Assembly (NCBI GenBank): GCA_963843755.1
Contig: CAWJLS010000005.1
Coordinates: forward strand, 372,001-436,000
From: CAWJLS01 sp963843755
GTDB lineage: Bacteria; Acidobacteriota; Thermoanaerobaculia; Multivoradales; DATKCC01
Length of the DNA: 64,000 nucleotides
Direction of reading: 5' to 3'
Shown: positions 16,763 through 26,476 of the stretch, piece after piece
Position numbering within the stretch: position 1 is the first letter of the stretch
How the letters are laid out: every line of letters begins with the position of its first letter
The notes under the pieces: generated by a model
The model's database searches: none
What the model was told of the DNA's origin: nothing
What the model saw: the letters and a program-made list of their open reading frames with translations, nothing else
Program-made: the position numbers and the translations under genes

Positions 16763-18247
16763 ATGTCCGAGCTCGACGAACAGATCAAGAACCGCCGCGA
16801 CAAGCGCGCCGCCCTGGCCGAGGCCGGGGTGGTGGTGTACCCATACGATTTCGACTTCGACCTGGAGCCGTCCGCCCTGGTGGAGCGCTTCGGCGAGAAG
16901 AGTGCCGAGGAGCTGGAGGAGGCGGGGGAGACGGTGCGCGTGCCGGGGCGGATCCGGGCGATCCGCGGGCACGGCAAGCTGGTCTTCGCCGACCTCTCCG
17001 ACGGGGCCGAGAAGGTCCAGCTCTTCATCCGCAAGAACCGCCTGTCGGAGGGCGCCGCCCTGGTGCTCGACAACCTCGACCTGGGCGACTACGTCGGCAC
17101 CCGCGGCCGGGTGATCCGGACGCGCAAGGGGGAGCTGTCGATCGAGGTCGAGGACCTGGTGCTGCTGGCCAAGGCCGTGCGCCCGCTGCCGGAGAAGTGG
17201 CACGGTTTGACCGACGTCGAGGCCCGCTACCGCCAGCGCTATCTCGACCTCGCGGTCAACCCGGAGTCGCGCCGGGTGTTCGAGGTGCGGGCCGCCCTGG
17301 TGCGCGGCATCCGGCGCTTCCTCGACGACCACGGCTTCCTCGAGGTCGAGACGCCGATGATGCAGGTGCTCCCCGGCGGCGCCACGGCACGGCCGTTCAA
17401 GACCCACCACAACGCCCTCGACATCGACCTCTACCTGCGGGTGGCGCCGGAGCTCTACCTCAAGCGCCTGCTGGTCGGCGGGATGCACCGGGTCTATGAG
17501 ATCAACCGCAACTTCCGCAACGAGGGGATCTCGACCCACCACAACCCCGAGTTCACGATGCTCGAGCTGTACTGGGCGTTCGCGGACTACGAGGACGTGA
17601 TGGACCTGACCGAGGAGATGCTCTCCGGCCTCGCCCGGGAAGTCCTCGGCCGTCCGACGTGCGAGTGGAAAGAGGAGACCCTCGACCTGACGCCGCCCTG
17701 GCCGCGGCTGAGCATGAAGCAGGCGATCGTCGAGTACGCCGGCGTCGCCGCGGAGCGCCTGGAGACGGCGGACGACCTGGTCGCGGAGCTCGAGGCGAGG
17801 AAGCTCGCTCTGCCCCAGGACCGCTCCTACGGCCGGCTTCTCATGGAGCTGTTCGAGGAGACGGTGGAGGAGCACCTCCACGGGCCGGTCTTCATCACCC
17901 AGCACCCGGTGGAGGTTTCGCCGCTGGCCAAGGTCTCCCGGGACGACCCGCGGTTCACCGAGCGCTTCGAGCTCTACATGGGCGGCATGGAGATCGCCAA
18001 CGCCTTCTCCGAGCTCAACGACCCGGACGTCCAGGCGGAGCGGTTCCGCGCCCAGCTCGCGGCCCGCGAGGCGGGGGACGACGAGGCCCACCGGTTCGAC
18101 GCCGACTACGTGCGGGCGCTCGAGCACGGCATGCCGCCGGCCGGCGGCGAGGGGATCGGCATCGACCGGCTGACCATGCTGCTGACCGGCAGGGAGTCGA
18201 TCCGCGACGTCATCCTGTTCCCGCTGCTCCGGCCCGAGGAGGGCTGA
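16763..18247 (+). CDS. lysS: Lysyl-tRNA synthetase, class II
   Basis: Charges tRNA-Lys. 494 aa, typical length. The N-terminal OB-fold anticodon-binding domain (about 55-150) is followed by the class II catalytic core: motif 2 FRNEGISTHHNPEFTMLELY and motif 3 GIGIDRLTMLLTG near the C-terminus. ATG 16763 gives MSELDEQI, a normal LysRS start. lolC follows after 19 bases, so lysS-lolC-lolD is a probable operon. Confidence 0.96.
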   Translation: MSELDEQIKNRRDKRAALAEAGVVVYPYDFDFDLEPSALVERFGEKSAEELEEAGETVRVPGRIRAIRGHGKLVFADLSDGAEKVQLFIRKNRLSEGAALVLDNLDLGDYVGTRGRVIRTRKGELSIEVEDLVLLAKAVRPLPEKWHGLTDVEARYRQRYLDLAVNPESRRVFEVRAALVRGIRRFLDDHGFLEVETPMMQVLPGGATARPFKTHHNALDIDLYLRVAPELYLKRLLVGGMHRVYEINRNFRNEGISTHHNPEFTMLELYWAFADYEDVMDLTEEMLSGLAREVLGRPTCEWKEETLDLTPPWPRLSMKQAIVEYAGVAAERLETADDLVAELEARKLALPQDRSYGRLLMELFEETVEEHLHGPVFITQHPVEVSPLAKVSRDDPRFTERFELYMGGMEIANAFSELNDPDVQAERFRAQLAAREAGDDEAHRFDADYVRALEHGMPPAGGEGIGIDRLTMLLTGRESIRDVILFPLLRPEEG

Positions 18248-18266
18248 CTCTCCGGAGTCCTTCTCG

Positions 18267-19481
18267 GTGCGCCGTCACCTCGTCACTTCCCGGCTGCCTC
18301 TGCCCGCGATCCTCGCCCTGCGCTACCTCTGGAGCACGCGGCGGGATGCGTTCGTCACCTTCCTGTCGGTGGTGGCGGTGTCGGCGATCACCCTGGGGGT
18401 GGCGGCGCTCATCCTGTCGCTCGCCGCGCTGTCCGGGTTCCAGCACGTGCTGCGCTCGGAGATCCTGTCGCGGACGCCGGATGTCGAGGTGAGCCTGCCG
18501 GCCGGTACCCGGGCCGAGAGCGTGGAGGAGATCGCGGCGGCGGCCGGCGGGGTGGAGGGCGTGACCGGGGTCCAGCAGGTGATCCGCGGCCGGGGGTGGC
18601 TGAGCGTCGCGGGCCGGGTGACGCCGGCCGAGGTGGTCGGCTTCGGTGGGCCGCTGCCGCCGTCGTTCCCGGACCCCGATCCCCGCCCCGCGGACCGGCA
18701 GGCGGGAGGGCTCTGGGTCTCCCGGTCGCTGGCGGACAGTTGGTTCTTGAAGCCCGGCGACGTGGTCGACATCGTCTCGCCGCGGCCGACGCTCACCCCC
18801 CTGGGCCCGCGCCCGCGGGTGCGGAGCGTCCACCTGGCCGGCACCTACGAGGCGGGGAAGGTGGCCGAGGAGGAGCGGGTCGCCATGCCGCTCGGTGTCG
18901 CCGAGAGCCTGTTCGGCACCGGCCGGCGCGAGCTGCTGGTCGACGCCGGCGGCGGCCAGCGGGCGCTCGAAACGGCGAAGCGCCTCCGGGCCGCGCTGCC
19001 GGCCGCGGCACGGATCTCCACCTGGCAGGATCTCAACCGCCCGCTCTTCTTCGCCCTGCGGCTCGAGCGGCTGTTCCTCTTCCTGGGCGTCTCGCTGATC
19101 GTGCTGGTGGCGGCCCTGGCTCTGCTGGCCGACCTGGCGCTGATCATCGCCAACAAGCGCCAGGACGTGGGCATGCTGCTGACCCTGGGGTCGACGCCGC
19201 AGCGCCTGCGCCGGGCGTTTCTGCTGCTCGGCTCGCTCCTGGCCCTGGGCGGGACGGCCCTCGGCACCGCCGTGGGGGTCGGCCTGTCCGTGCTGTTCGA
19301 CCGCCTGCAACTGATCCACCTGCCCGGGGACGTCTTCTTCGTCGAGTACGTGCCGTTTCTGGTCCGCCCGCGGGACCTGGCGCTGATCCTCGTCGTCACC
19401 CTGACCCTGGCGATGGCGGCGTCGTTCTACGGCGCCCACAAGGCGGCGGCGCTCGACCCGGTGGAGGCGCTTCGACGATGA
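18267..19481 (+). CDS. lolC: Lipoprotein-releasing ABC transporter permease LolC/LolE
   Basis: Inner-membrane permease that, with LolD, extracts outer-membrane lipoproteins from the inner membrane. 404 aa starting at GTG. One N-terminal helix (about 30-56), a periplasmic domain (57-265), and three C-terminal helices of the FtsX core (about 270-400) ending in ALDPVEALRR, the usual FtsX-family end. Only one permease gene is present, so it probably acts as a homodimer (LolF-like arrangement). It is 28 bases upstream of the ATPase. Confidence 0.9.
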   Translation: MRRHLVTSRLPLPAILALRYLWSTRRDAFVTFLSVVAVSAITLGVAALILSLAALSGFQHVLRSEILSRTPDVEVSLPAGTRAESVEEIAAAAGGVEGVTGVQQVIRGRGWLSVAGRVTPAEVVGFGGPLPPSFPDPDPRPADRQAGGLWVSRSLADSWFLKPGDVVDIVSPRPTLTPLGPRPRVRSVHLAGTYEAGKVAEEERVAMPLGVAESLFGTGRRELLVDAGGGQRALETAKRLRAALPAAARISTWQDLNRPLFFALRLERLFLFLGVSLIVLVAALALLADLALIIANKRQDVGMLLTLGSTPQRLRRAFLLLGSLLALGGTALGTAVGVGLSVLFDRLQLIHLPGDVFFVEYVPFLVRPRDLALILVVTLTLAMAASFYGAHKAAALDPVEALRR

Positions 19482-19509
19482 CGACGACGCTGACGCTGAC
19501 GAGGACCCG

Positions 19510-20208
19510 ATGAGCGTCGCTCTCGAAGCGCACGACCTGGTCAAGACCTACCGCGACGGCGAGCGCCGGGTGGAGGTCCTGCGGGGGGCGGGGCTATCCG
19601 TCGCGCCGGGCGAGCTGGTGGCGGTGGTGGGCCCGTCGGGCTCCGGCAAGTCGACGCTGCTCCACCTGCTGGGGGGGCTCGACCGCCCGGACCGGGGCGA
19701 CGTGGTGGTCGGCGGCGAGGGGCTGGCCGCCCTGAACGGCGCCCAGCTCGCCGCGTTCCGCAACCGCACCATCGGCTTCGTCTTCCAGTTCCACCAGTTG
19801 CTGCCCGACTTCACCGCGATCGAAAACGTCATGCTGCCGGGGCGGATCGCCGGGTGGGTGCCGCGGCGGGCCTTCGAGCGCGCCCGGGAGCTGCTCGCCG
19901 CCGTCGGTCTCGCGGAGCGGGAGGATCACTTTCCCTCTCAGCTTTCAGGCGGCGAGCGCCAGCGCGTGGCGCTCTGCCGTGCCCTCGCCCTCGACCCGCC
20001 GCTGCTGCTTGCGGACGAGCCGACGGGCAACCTGGACCCGGCCAGCGGCGAGCGCGTTCTCGATCTGCTGATCGACCTCCAGGGGCTCCACGGAACCACC
20101 GGAGTGATGGTCACTCACAACCCGGAGGTGGCCTCTCGGTGTGCTAGAGTTCTAGTCCTCGACGAAGGGATTCTCACCCCGGGAGATCCCGCTCTTCGGG
20201 GTCCGTGA
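19510..20208 (+). CDS. lolD: Lipoprotein-releasing ABC transporter ATP-binding protein LolD
   Basis: 232-aa ATPase of the MacB/LolD type. Walker A GPSGSGKST, Q-loop in FVFQFHQLLPDFTA, signature LSGGERQRVALCRAL, Walker B LLLADEPTGNLDP and switch His in MVTHNPE are all intact. The position directly after lolC assigns it to lipoprotein release rather than macrolide export. Confidence 0.93.
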   Translation: MSVALEAHDLVKTYRDGERRVEVLRGAGLSVAPGELVAVVGPSGSGKSTLLHLLGGLDRPDRGDVVVGGEGLAALNGAQLAAFRNRTIGFVFQFHQLLPDFTAIENVMLPGRIAGWVPRRAFERARELLAAVGLAEREDHFPSQLSGGERQRVALCRALALDPPLLLADEPTGNLDPASGERVLDLLIDLQGLHGTTGVMVTHNPEVASRCARVLVLDEGILTPGDPALRGP

Positions 20209-20311
20209 GCCTCGCCTCCGGTTCTCCGTCCGCGCTCCGCTGAACCGGCGACCGATCCGCCTCGGCCCCGTCTGGGAGACAGATCCGCGTCACAGCGAGC
20301 GCCGGCCGACG

Positions 20312-22738
20312 ATGTTCGAGAAGTACAACGAAAAAGCCCGCAGAGCCCTCTTCTTCGCCCGCTACGAAGCCTCCAAGCTCGGTAGCCGGGTGATCGAGTC
20401 CGAGCACATTCTTCTCGGAATCTTGCGCGAAGGGGAGGAGACGGTCACCGAGATCCTCCGCCGCTTCCAGGTCAAGCCGGAGGAGATTCGCCGCGAGATC
20501 GAAGGCGAGCGTGTGTTCGTCGAACGGATCTCCTCGACCGCGGAGCTGCCGCTGTCGGAGGAGTCGAAGAAGATCCTCGCCTACGCCTCCCACGAGGCGG
20601 AGAGCATGCTCCACCAGACGGTCGGCTCCGAGCACCTGCTGATCGGCATCCTCAGGGTCGACGCCTGCGTCGCCATGCGCATCCTGGTCCAGCACGGCCT
20701 GGACGTCTACTCGGTGCGCGAGGAGGTGCTGTCGATCGCCAAGGAGCGGGAGGCGAGCCAGCAGAAGAAGGAGCTGCCGTTCGTCACCGAGTACGGGCGG
20801 GACCTGACGACCCTGGCGTCGGAGGGGGCGTTCGACCCGCTGATCGGCCGCGACGAGGAGGTCGACCGGATCGTCCAGATCCTGTCGCGCCGGACCAAGA
20901 ACAACCCGATCCTGCTCGGCGAGCCGGGGGTCGGCAAGACCGCCATCGTCGAGGGTCTGGCACAGCGGATCGTCGACGGCCGGGTGCCGATCTTCCTCGC
21001 CAACCGGCGGATCGTGGCGCTAGACCTGTCGCTGATCGTCGCCGGCACCAAGTACCGCGGCCAGTTCGAGGAGCGGCTCAAGGGGATCCTGAAGGAGCTC
21101 AAGGACTCGCGCGAGCTGATCGTCTTCATCGACGAGATCCACTCCCTGATCGGCGCCGGCTCGGCCGAAGGCTCGCTCGACGCCGCCAACATCCTCAAGC
21201 CCGCCCTCTCCCGCGGCGAGGTCTCGTGCATCGGCGCGACCACGCTCAAGGAGTACCGCAAGTACATCGAGAAGGACCGGGCGCTGTCGCGGCGCTTCCA
21301 GGCGATCCAGGTGGCGCCGCCGACCGAGGAGGAGGCGCTCGAGATCCTCGAAGGGGTCAAGGACCGCTTCGAGGCGTTCCACAAGGTGCGCTACACCGCG
21401 GGCGCCCTGCGCACCGCGATCTATCACTCGAGCCGCTACATCCCGGACCGCCACCTGCCGGACAAGGCGATCGACGTCATGGACGAGGCCGGCGCGCGGG
21501 TCAAGCTGCGCCGGGTGCGCGACACCCAGAACGTGCGCCAGCTCGAGACCGAGATCCGCGACGTGGTGCACGAGATGAAGGCGGCGATCTCGGCCAAGGA
21601 CTTCGAGCGCGCGGTCTACCTGCGGGAGCGGGAGATCGAGCTGCGCGAGGACCTGGAGCGGGTCAGCCAGACCGCCGAGGAGGAGAGCGTCCTCGAGGTT
21701 ACCCGGGCGGACATCGAGGAGGTCATCTCCTCGTGGACCGGCATCCCGGTCTCCAGCCTCCACACCCAGGAGGCGGAGCGGCTGATGAACATGGAGGACA
21801 CCCTCAAGCGCTGGGTGGTCGGCCAGGACCGGGCGATCAGCGCCATCAGCCGGGCGATCCGGCGCTCGCGGCTCGGCGTCTCGAACCCCCAGCGGCCGGT
21901 CGGCTCCTTCGTCTTCCTCGGGCCTTCGGGCGTCGGTAAGACCGAGGTGGCGCGGCGGCTGTCGGAGTTCCTCTTCGGCACCGAGCGGGCCCTGGTCCGG
22001 TTCGACATGAGCGAGTACATGGAGAAGCACGCGGTCTCGAAGCTGATCGGCTCGCCACCGGGCTACGTCGGCCACGACGAGGGCGGTCAGCTCACCGAGC
22101 GCATCCGCCGCCAGCCGTACTCGGTGGTGCTGTTCGACGAGATCGAGAAGGCCCACCCCGAGGTGGCGAACCTGCTGCTCCAGATCCTCGAGGACGGTGT
22201 CTTGACCGACGCCTACGGCAACGAGGTCGACTTCAAGAACGCGCTCCTCCTGATGACCTCGAACATCGGCAGCCGGCTGGTCACCCGCGGTGGGCGCATG
22301 GGCTTCGGCGAGACCGGCGTGGAGGCCGACTTCAAGCGCCTGGAGGAGGAGATCCTCGCCGACCTCCGGCGCCACTTCAGCCCGGAGTTCATCAACCGGC
22401 TGGACGAGGTGATCGTCTTCAACCCGCTGTCGAGGGAGCATCTGCGCAAGATCGTCGACATCCTGCTGGGCGACGTCAACGCGACCCTCGCCGACCGCGG
22501 CCTCGAGGTGAAGGTCAGCGACGAGGCCAAGGAGTGGTTGCTCGAAGAGGCGGGGATCGACCCGTCGACCGGTGCGCGGCCGTTGCGGCGGACGATCCAG
22601 CGCCACATCCAGGACGCCATCTCCGAGATCCTGATCGAGAACCACGGCGCCGAGTTCGAGGAGATCGCGGTCGAGCTGGTCGACGGTCGCCTCCACGTCG
22701 TCGCCGGCCAGGGGGAGATGGTCACAGAAGAGACCTGA
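20312..22738 (+). CDS. clpC: ATP-dependent Clp protease ATPase ClpC
   Basis: AAA+ unfoldase of 808 aa that feeds substrates to ClpP. The N-terminal Clp_N repeat domain (about 1-145) begins MFEKYNEKARRAL. The first ATPase domain has GEPGVGKT near residue 205. A short middle region with a UVR-like helix pair (AISAKDFERAVYLRE, about 430) separates ClpC from the long-coiled-coil ClpB. The second ATPase domain has GPSGVGKT near 537. ATG is 103 bases after lolD. No adaptor or ctsR gene is adjacent. Confidence 0.95.
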   Translation: MFEKYNEKARRALFFARYEASKLGSRVIESEHILLGILREGEETVTEILRRFQVKPEEIRREIEGERVFVERISSTAELPLSEESKKILAYASHEAESMLHQTVGSEHLLIGILRVDACVAMRILVQHGLDVYSVREEVLSIAKEREASQQKKELPFVTEYGRDLTTLASEGAFDPLIGRDEEVDRIVQILSRRTKNNPILLGEPGVGKTAIVEGLAQRIVDGRVPIFLANRRIVALDLSLIVAGTKYRGQFEERLKGILKELKDSRELIVFIDEIHSLIGAGSAEGSLDAANILKPALSRGEVSCIGATTLKEYRKYIEKDRALSRRFQAIQVAPPTEEEALEILEGVKDRFEAFHKVRYTAGALRTAIYHSSRYIPDRHLPDKAIDVMDEAGARVKLRRVRDTQNVRQLETEIRDVVHEMKAAISAKDFERAVYLREREIELREDLERVSQTAEEESVLEVTRADIEEVISSWTGIPVSSLHTQEAERLMNMEDTLKRWVVGQDRAISAISRAIRRSRLGVSNPQRPVGSFVFLGPSGVGKTEVARRLSEFLFGTERALVRFDMSEYMEKHAVSKLIGSPPGYVGHDEGGQLTERIRRQPYSVVLFDEIEKAHPEVANLLLQILEDGVLTDAYGNEVDFKNALLLMTSNIGSRLVTRGGRMGFGETGVEADFKRLEEEILADLRRHFSPEFINRLDEVIVFNPLSREHLRKIVDILLGDVNATLADRGLEVKVSDEAKEWLLEEAGIDPSTGARPLRRTIQRHIQDAISEILIENHGAEFEEIAVELVDGRLHVVAGQGEMVTEET

Positions 22739-22758
22739 GCGCTCCCGTCCCGTTCTTC

Positions 22759-22794
22759 GGCAGGCCGGCCGGCCCCGTTCGGCACCGGTCTGCC
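22759..22794 (+). terminator. Hairpin downstream of clpC
   Basis: Arms GGCAGGCCGG (22759-22768) and CCGGTCTGCC (22785-22794) pair over 10 bp with one G-U, followed by ATTTC. It lies 20 bases after the clpC stop. The poly-U tract is poor, so efficiency is uncertain. Confidence 0.4.
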
Positions 22795-22921
22795 ATTTCA
22801 CTTGGCGGCTTCGATCTGTCACAATCGGCGGCCGGCCGTGAAAGAAACTCGCCGGCGAGGCCGATCGCCGGCGACACCCTGAGACCGCAATCCCCGACCG
22901 GGTTCATCGAATCGAGGCACG

Positions 22922-25345
22922 ATGAGAGGATCGCTCCCGAGGACGCTCCTGTATCAGCTCCTGACGCTCGCACTCCTGCTCGCCCTCCAGGGCGCGGTCG
23001 AGCGCCCGGTCGCGGCGCAGGCCACCGGCGGCGCCGGGTTCGAGGGGGAGACCATCTCCTCGATCCAGTTCGTCGGCAACCGGACGCTGCCCGACGAGAC
23101 CCTTCGCTACTACCTCGACATCGAAGCAGGGCAGCCGTTCTCCCGCGCGCGGTTGGACGACAACATCAAGCGCTTGTGGGACCGGGAGCTGATCGACGAC
23201 ATCAGCGTCGAGGCCCTGGAGGCGGAAGGCGGCGGCGTCCGCCTGGTGATCCGGGTCCAGGAGCGGCCGACGGTCCGGACGGTGAAGTACGAAGGGCTCA
23301 AGCGGATCAGTCAATCCGACCTCGACGACCGGCTCGCCAGCGAGCGCGTCCAGGTGCGCGAGGGCGGTCCGCTCAACCTCGGCGAGCTCTACCGGATCAA
23401 GAGCGTGATCGAGTCGCTCTACTCGGAGAAGGGCTACCGGTTCGCCCAGGCCAACTTCCAGATCGAGCCCGCCGCCGATGGCGAGCAGCAGGTGATCTTC
23501 ACGATCGACGAGGGCGACCGGGTGCGGATCGGCGACATCCGGTTCGAGGGCAACACGGTCTTCCGCGACGCCCGGCTGCGCTGGGAGATGAAGAACACCA
23601 AGGAGTCGGGCCTGATCACCCGGATGTTCAAGAAGGACATCTACAACCCGGCGAGCCTGTCGGAGGACCTGGACAAGGTCCGCGACGTGTACCAGAAGGC
23701 CGGTTACAAGAACGTGGTGATCGGCGAGCCCCAGATCCAGGTGCGGGTGGAGAACCCGAAGGCGTCCCAGGAGAACCAGAAGCGCCGCCTGGTGATCACC
23801 GTCCCGGTGGAGGAGGGAAACCGCTGGAAGATCGGTGACGTCTCGATCGAGGGCAACGAGATCTTCCCCGAGAAGCCGCTGCTCAGCGTCTTCAAGTATC
23901 GCCCGGGCTCGTGGCTCAGCTCCGAGACGATCAAGGACGGGGTCGACGCGATCAAGGAGGTCTACAGCAACACGGGCTACATCAACGCCCGGGTCTCCTC
24001 CGAGCTGGTCGAGCGCACCGACGAGATCGCCGACGTCGTCATCCACGTCTCCGAGGGCGACCAGTTCCGGGTCGGACGGATCGAGTTCCAGGGCAACACC
24101 CGCACCAAGGACAAGGTTCTGCGGCGCGAGTTCCGTGTCCAGGAGGGGCGCGTCCTCTCCCTCGGTGCGCTCAAGAACAGCCTCTACAAGATCCGCCAGC
24201 TCGGCTACTTCGAGCTCGACGAAGACGACCCGGTGGCGTTCGATTTCAAGGACGAGGACACCGTCGACCTGACGGTCAAGGGGCGCGAGGCCGACCGCAC
24301 CGAGCTCCAGTTCGGCGCCGGTTACAGCGAGGGTCTGGGCTTCTTCGGGCAGCTTTCGCTGCGCACCCAGAACTTCCTCGGCCGCGGCGAGCAGGTGGGG
24401 GCGAGCGTCCAGTCCGGGTCGCTGACCGAGTACTACGACTTCAGCTACTTCGTGCCCTGGTTCCTCGACCGGCCGCAGTCGATCGGCATCCAGCTCTACG
24501 ACCGGAGCTACGACTACAACGTCTTCCAGAGCAGCGACTACCGCCAGAAGTCGAGCTCGACCGGGGTGACGCTCAGCTACGGCCGCTCCCTCGGGCTGTT
24601 CCAGAACCTCGGGGTCGCCTACAGCTTCTCCGACCAGGACTACCTCCAGATCAGCCCGAGCACGACGGACGGAGGCGACCCGCTCCAGTTCGAGTCGAAG
24701 TTCAAGATCTCGTCGATCCGGCCGACCTACACCTACAACTCGATCGACAACCGCTTCGAGCCCCGCCAGGGGACCAAGATCCAGGGGTCGGTCGAGTACG
24801 CGGGCGGCGTGATCGGCGGCAGCGAGGACTTCTACCGGCCGACCATCACCCTGACCCACTACCAGCCGCTCACCGGCTATCCGCTCGAGACGGTCGCCGG
24901 CATCAACGTCGAGGGCGGCCTGATCAAGCCGTTCGGCGGCAACAGCCTCAACCGGTTCAACCTGTTCCGGATCGGCGGCGACACGTCGGTGCGCGGCTTC
25001 GAGCGTTACCGCCTCTACGCTCGCGACCCGGAGACCGACGACTTCATCACCGATATCAACGGCTTCCCGATCGGCGGCGACCGCTACATCCAGGCCAACC
25101 TGGAGTACCACGTCCTGATCAACGGGCCGTTCCGGTTCATCGTCTTCGTCGACGCCGGCCAGGTCTACGCGCCGAGCCAGGCGTTCGACCTCAACCGGCT
25201 GCGCTACACGGCCGGCGCGGAGCTGCGCATCACGTTGCCGGTCCTGGGCGGCGCGCCGCTCCGTTTCATCTGGGCGAACAACTTGACCGAGAAGCCGGGC
25301 GACAGCTTCAACAGCTTCTCGTTCAGCATCGGCAGCACCTTCTAG
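22922..25345 (+). CDS. bamA: Outer membrane protein assembly factor BamA
   Basis: Essential beta-barrel insertase. 807 aa with a signal peptide (about 1-34, ending VAAQA), five POTRA-type repeats (about 40-430, recognisable by repeated FEGN/FQGN turns such as IRFEGNTVFRDARL and IEFQGNTRTKDKVL), and a C-terminal 16-strand Omp85 barrel. VRGFERYRL is the conserved lid-lock VRGF/Y motif. The last residue is Phe, the outer-membrane recognition signature. It heads the lipid A and envelope operon. Confidence 0.95.
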   Translation: MRGSLPRTLLYQLLTLALLLALQGAVERPVAAQATGGAGFEGETISSIQFVGNRTLPDETLRYYLDIEAGQPFSRARLDDNIKRLWDRELIDDISVEALEAEGGGVRLVIRVQERPTVRTVKYEGLKRISQSDLDDRLASERVQVREGGPLNLGELYRIKSVIESLYSEKGYRFAQANFQIEPAADGEQQVIFTIDEGDRVRIGDIRFEGNTVFRDARLRWEMKNTKESGLITRMFKKDIYNPASLSEDLDKVRDVYQKAGYKNVVIGEPQIQVRVENPKASQENQKRRLVITVPVEEGNRWKIGDVSIEGNEIFPEKPLLSVFKYRPGSWLSSETIKDGVDAIKEVYSNTGYINARVSSELVERTDEIADVVIHVSEGDQFRVGRIEFQGNTRTKDKVLRREFRVQEGRVLSLGALKNSLYKIRQLGYFELDEDDPVAFDFKDEDTVDLTVKGREADRTELQFGAGYSEGLGFFGQLSLRTQNFLGRGEQVGASVQSGSLTEYYDFSYFVPWFLDRPQSIGIQLYDRSYDYNVFQSSDYRQKSSSTGVTLSYGRSLGLFQNLGVAYSFSDQDYLQISPSTTDGGDPLQFESKFKISSIRPTYTYNSIDNRFEPRQGTKIQGSVEYAGGVIGGSEDFYRPTITLTHYQPLTGYPLETVAGINVEGGLIKPFGGNSLNRFNLFRIGGDTSVRGFERYRLYARDPETDDFITDINGFPIGGDRYIQANLEYHVLINGPFRFIVFVDAGQVYAPSQAFDLNRLRYTAGAELRITLPVLGGAPLRFIWANNLTEKPGDSFNSFSFSIGSTF

Positions 25346-25393
25346 ATCGGATCCATCTCGAGAACCGAGAAGCAACAAGGAGACCTACCAGTC

Positions 25394-26476
25394 ATGTCGT
25401 TCCATTCCCAGGCCTTCCGGCTCATCAAGCTGACGATCGCCCCGGTCGTCGCACTCATCGCTCTCGCCGGCTCTCCCGTCCTGGCCCAGGCGGCGCCCGT
25501 CAAGGTGGCGGTCATCGATGTCGAGCGCATCCTCACCGAGTCCTCCCGCGGCAAGGCCGCCCTCGACGAGATCGAAGCACTGCGCAAGGACAAGCAGGCC
25601 CAGGGCGAAAGCCTGCAGAAGGAGATCGTCGACCTGCGGCAGCGGTTGACTGAGGGGCGGCTGTCGCTGTCCGAGGACAAGCTCAACGACCTCCAGAAGC
25701 AGCTCGAGGACAAGTCGATCTCGCTCAAGCGGTTCCAGGACGACGCCAACCGCGAGCTGTCGAAGAAGCGCGACGAAGTCCTGAAGACGGTGGAGGACAG
25801 CGTCTTCCCGGTGATCAACCAGATCGGCAAGGAGCAGGGGTACACCCTGATCTTCAACAAGTTCTCGAGCGGTCTGGTCTACGCCGACGAGGCGGTCGAC
25901 ATCACGGACGAGGTCATCCAGCGCTACAACCAGAGCAAGGCAGGTAGCGCCCCCAAGAGCACCGGCGATAGCGGCGGTCAGTCGGGGGCCGGACGTGCGG
26001 CTGGCCGAGCTCGCCGAGCGCCTGGGCGTCCGCCTCGTGGGAGACGGGGAGCGGCAGGTCCGGGGAATCGCCAACCTGCGCGAGGCGACCCCGGACGACC
26101 TCTCGTTTCTGACCGGCGCCCGGCATCGGCGGGAGGCGGCCGCCTCCCGCGCCGGCGCCCTGCTGGTGGGGGCCGGTTCCGACGACCTGGCGACCGGCGA
26201 GCGGGCCGTGCTGGTGGCCGACGATCCGGAGCTGGCGCTCAGCCACGCCCTCTCCCTGCTCTACCCGCAGGCTCTCGCCACTCCGGGAATCCACCCGACG
26301 GCCGTGATCGCCCCCGGGGTGAGCGTCCCGGACGACGCCTCGGTCGGTCCGTACGCGGTGATCGGGGAGGGGACGACGCTCGGCCCCGGCGTCGTGGTCC
26401 ATGCCCACGTGGTGATCGGGCGTGGCTCGACGGTCGGCGCGGGGTCGGTGCTCTACCCCCACGCCGTCCTCTATGA
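25394..26476 (+). CDS. skp: Skp/OmpH periplasmic chaperone; frame runs on into lpxD
   Basis: Signal peptide (about 1-33) then the OmpH core VKVAVIDVERILTESSRGK, a long coiled coil (about 60-140) and GYTLIFNKFSSGLVYAD, which is normal Skp. After residue ~190 the 360-aa frame becomes Arg/Gly/Pro-rich because it reads lpxD DNA in the wrong frame for 482 bases. One additional C in CCCCC at 25950-25954 would end the protein at TAG 25969-25971 (about 192 aa, family length), 23 bases before lpxD. I take the functional protein to end near 25971. Confidence 0.8.
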   Translation: MSFHSQAFRLIKLTIAPVVALIALAGSPVLAQAAPVKVAVIDVERILTESSRGKAALDEIEALRKDKQAQGESLQKEIVDLRQRLTEGRLSLSEDKLNDLQKQLEDKSISLKRFQDDANRELSKKRDEVLKTVEDSVFPVINQIGKEQGYTLIFNKFSSGLVYADEAVDITDEVIQRYNQSKAGSAPKSTGDSGGQSGAGRAAGRARRAPGRPPRGRRGAAGPGNRQPARGDPGRPLVSDRRPASAGGGRLPRRRPAGGGRFRRPGDRRAGRAGGRRSGAGAQPRPLPALPAGSRHSGNPPDGRDRPRGERPGRRLGRSVRGDRGGDDARPRRRGPCPRGDRAWLDGRRGVGALPPRRPL

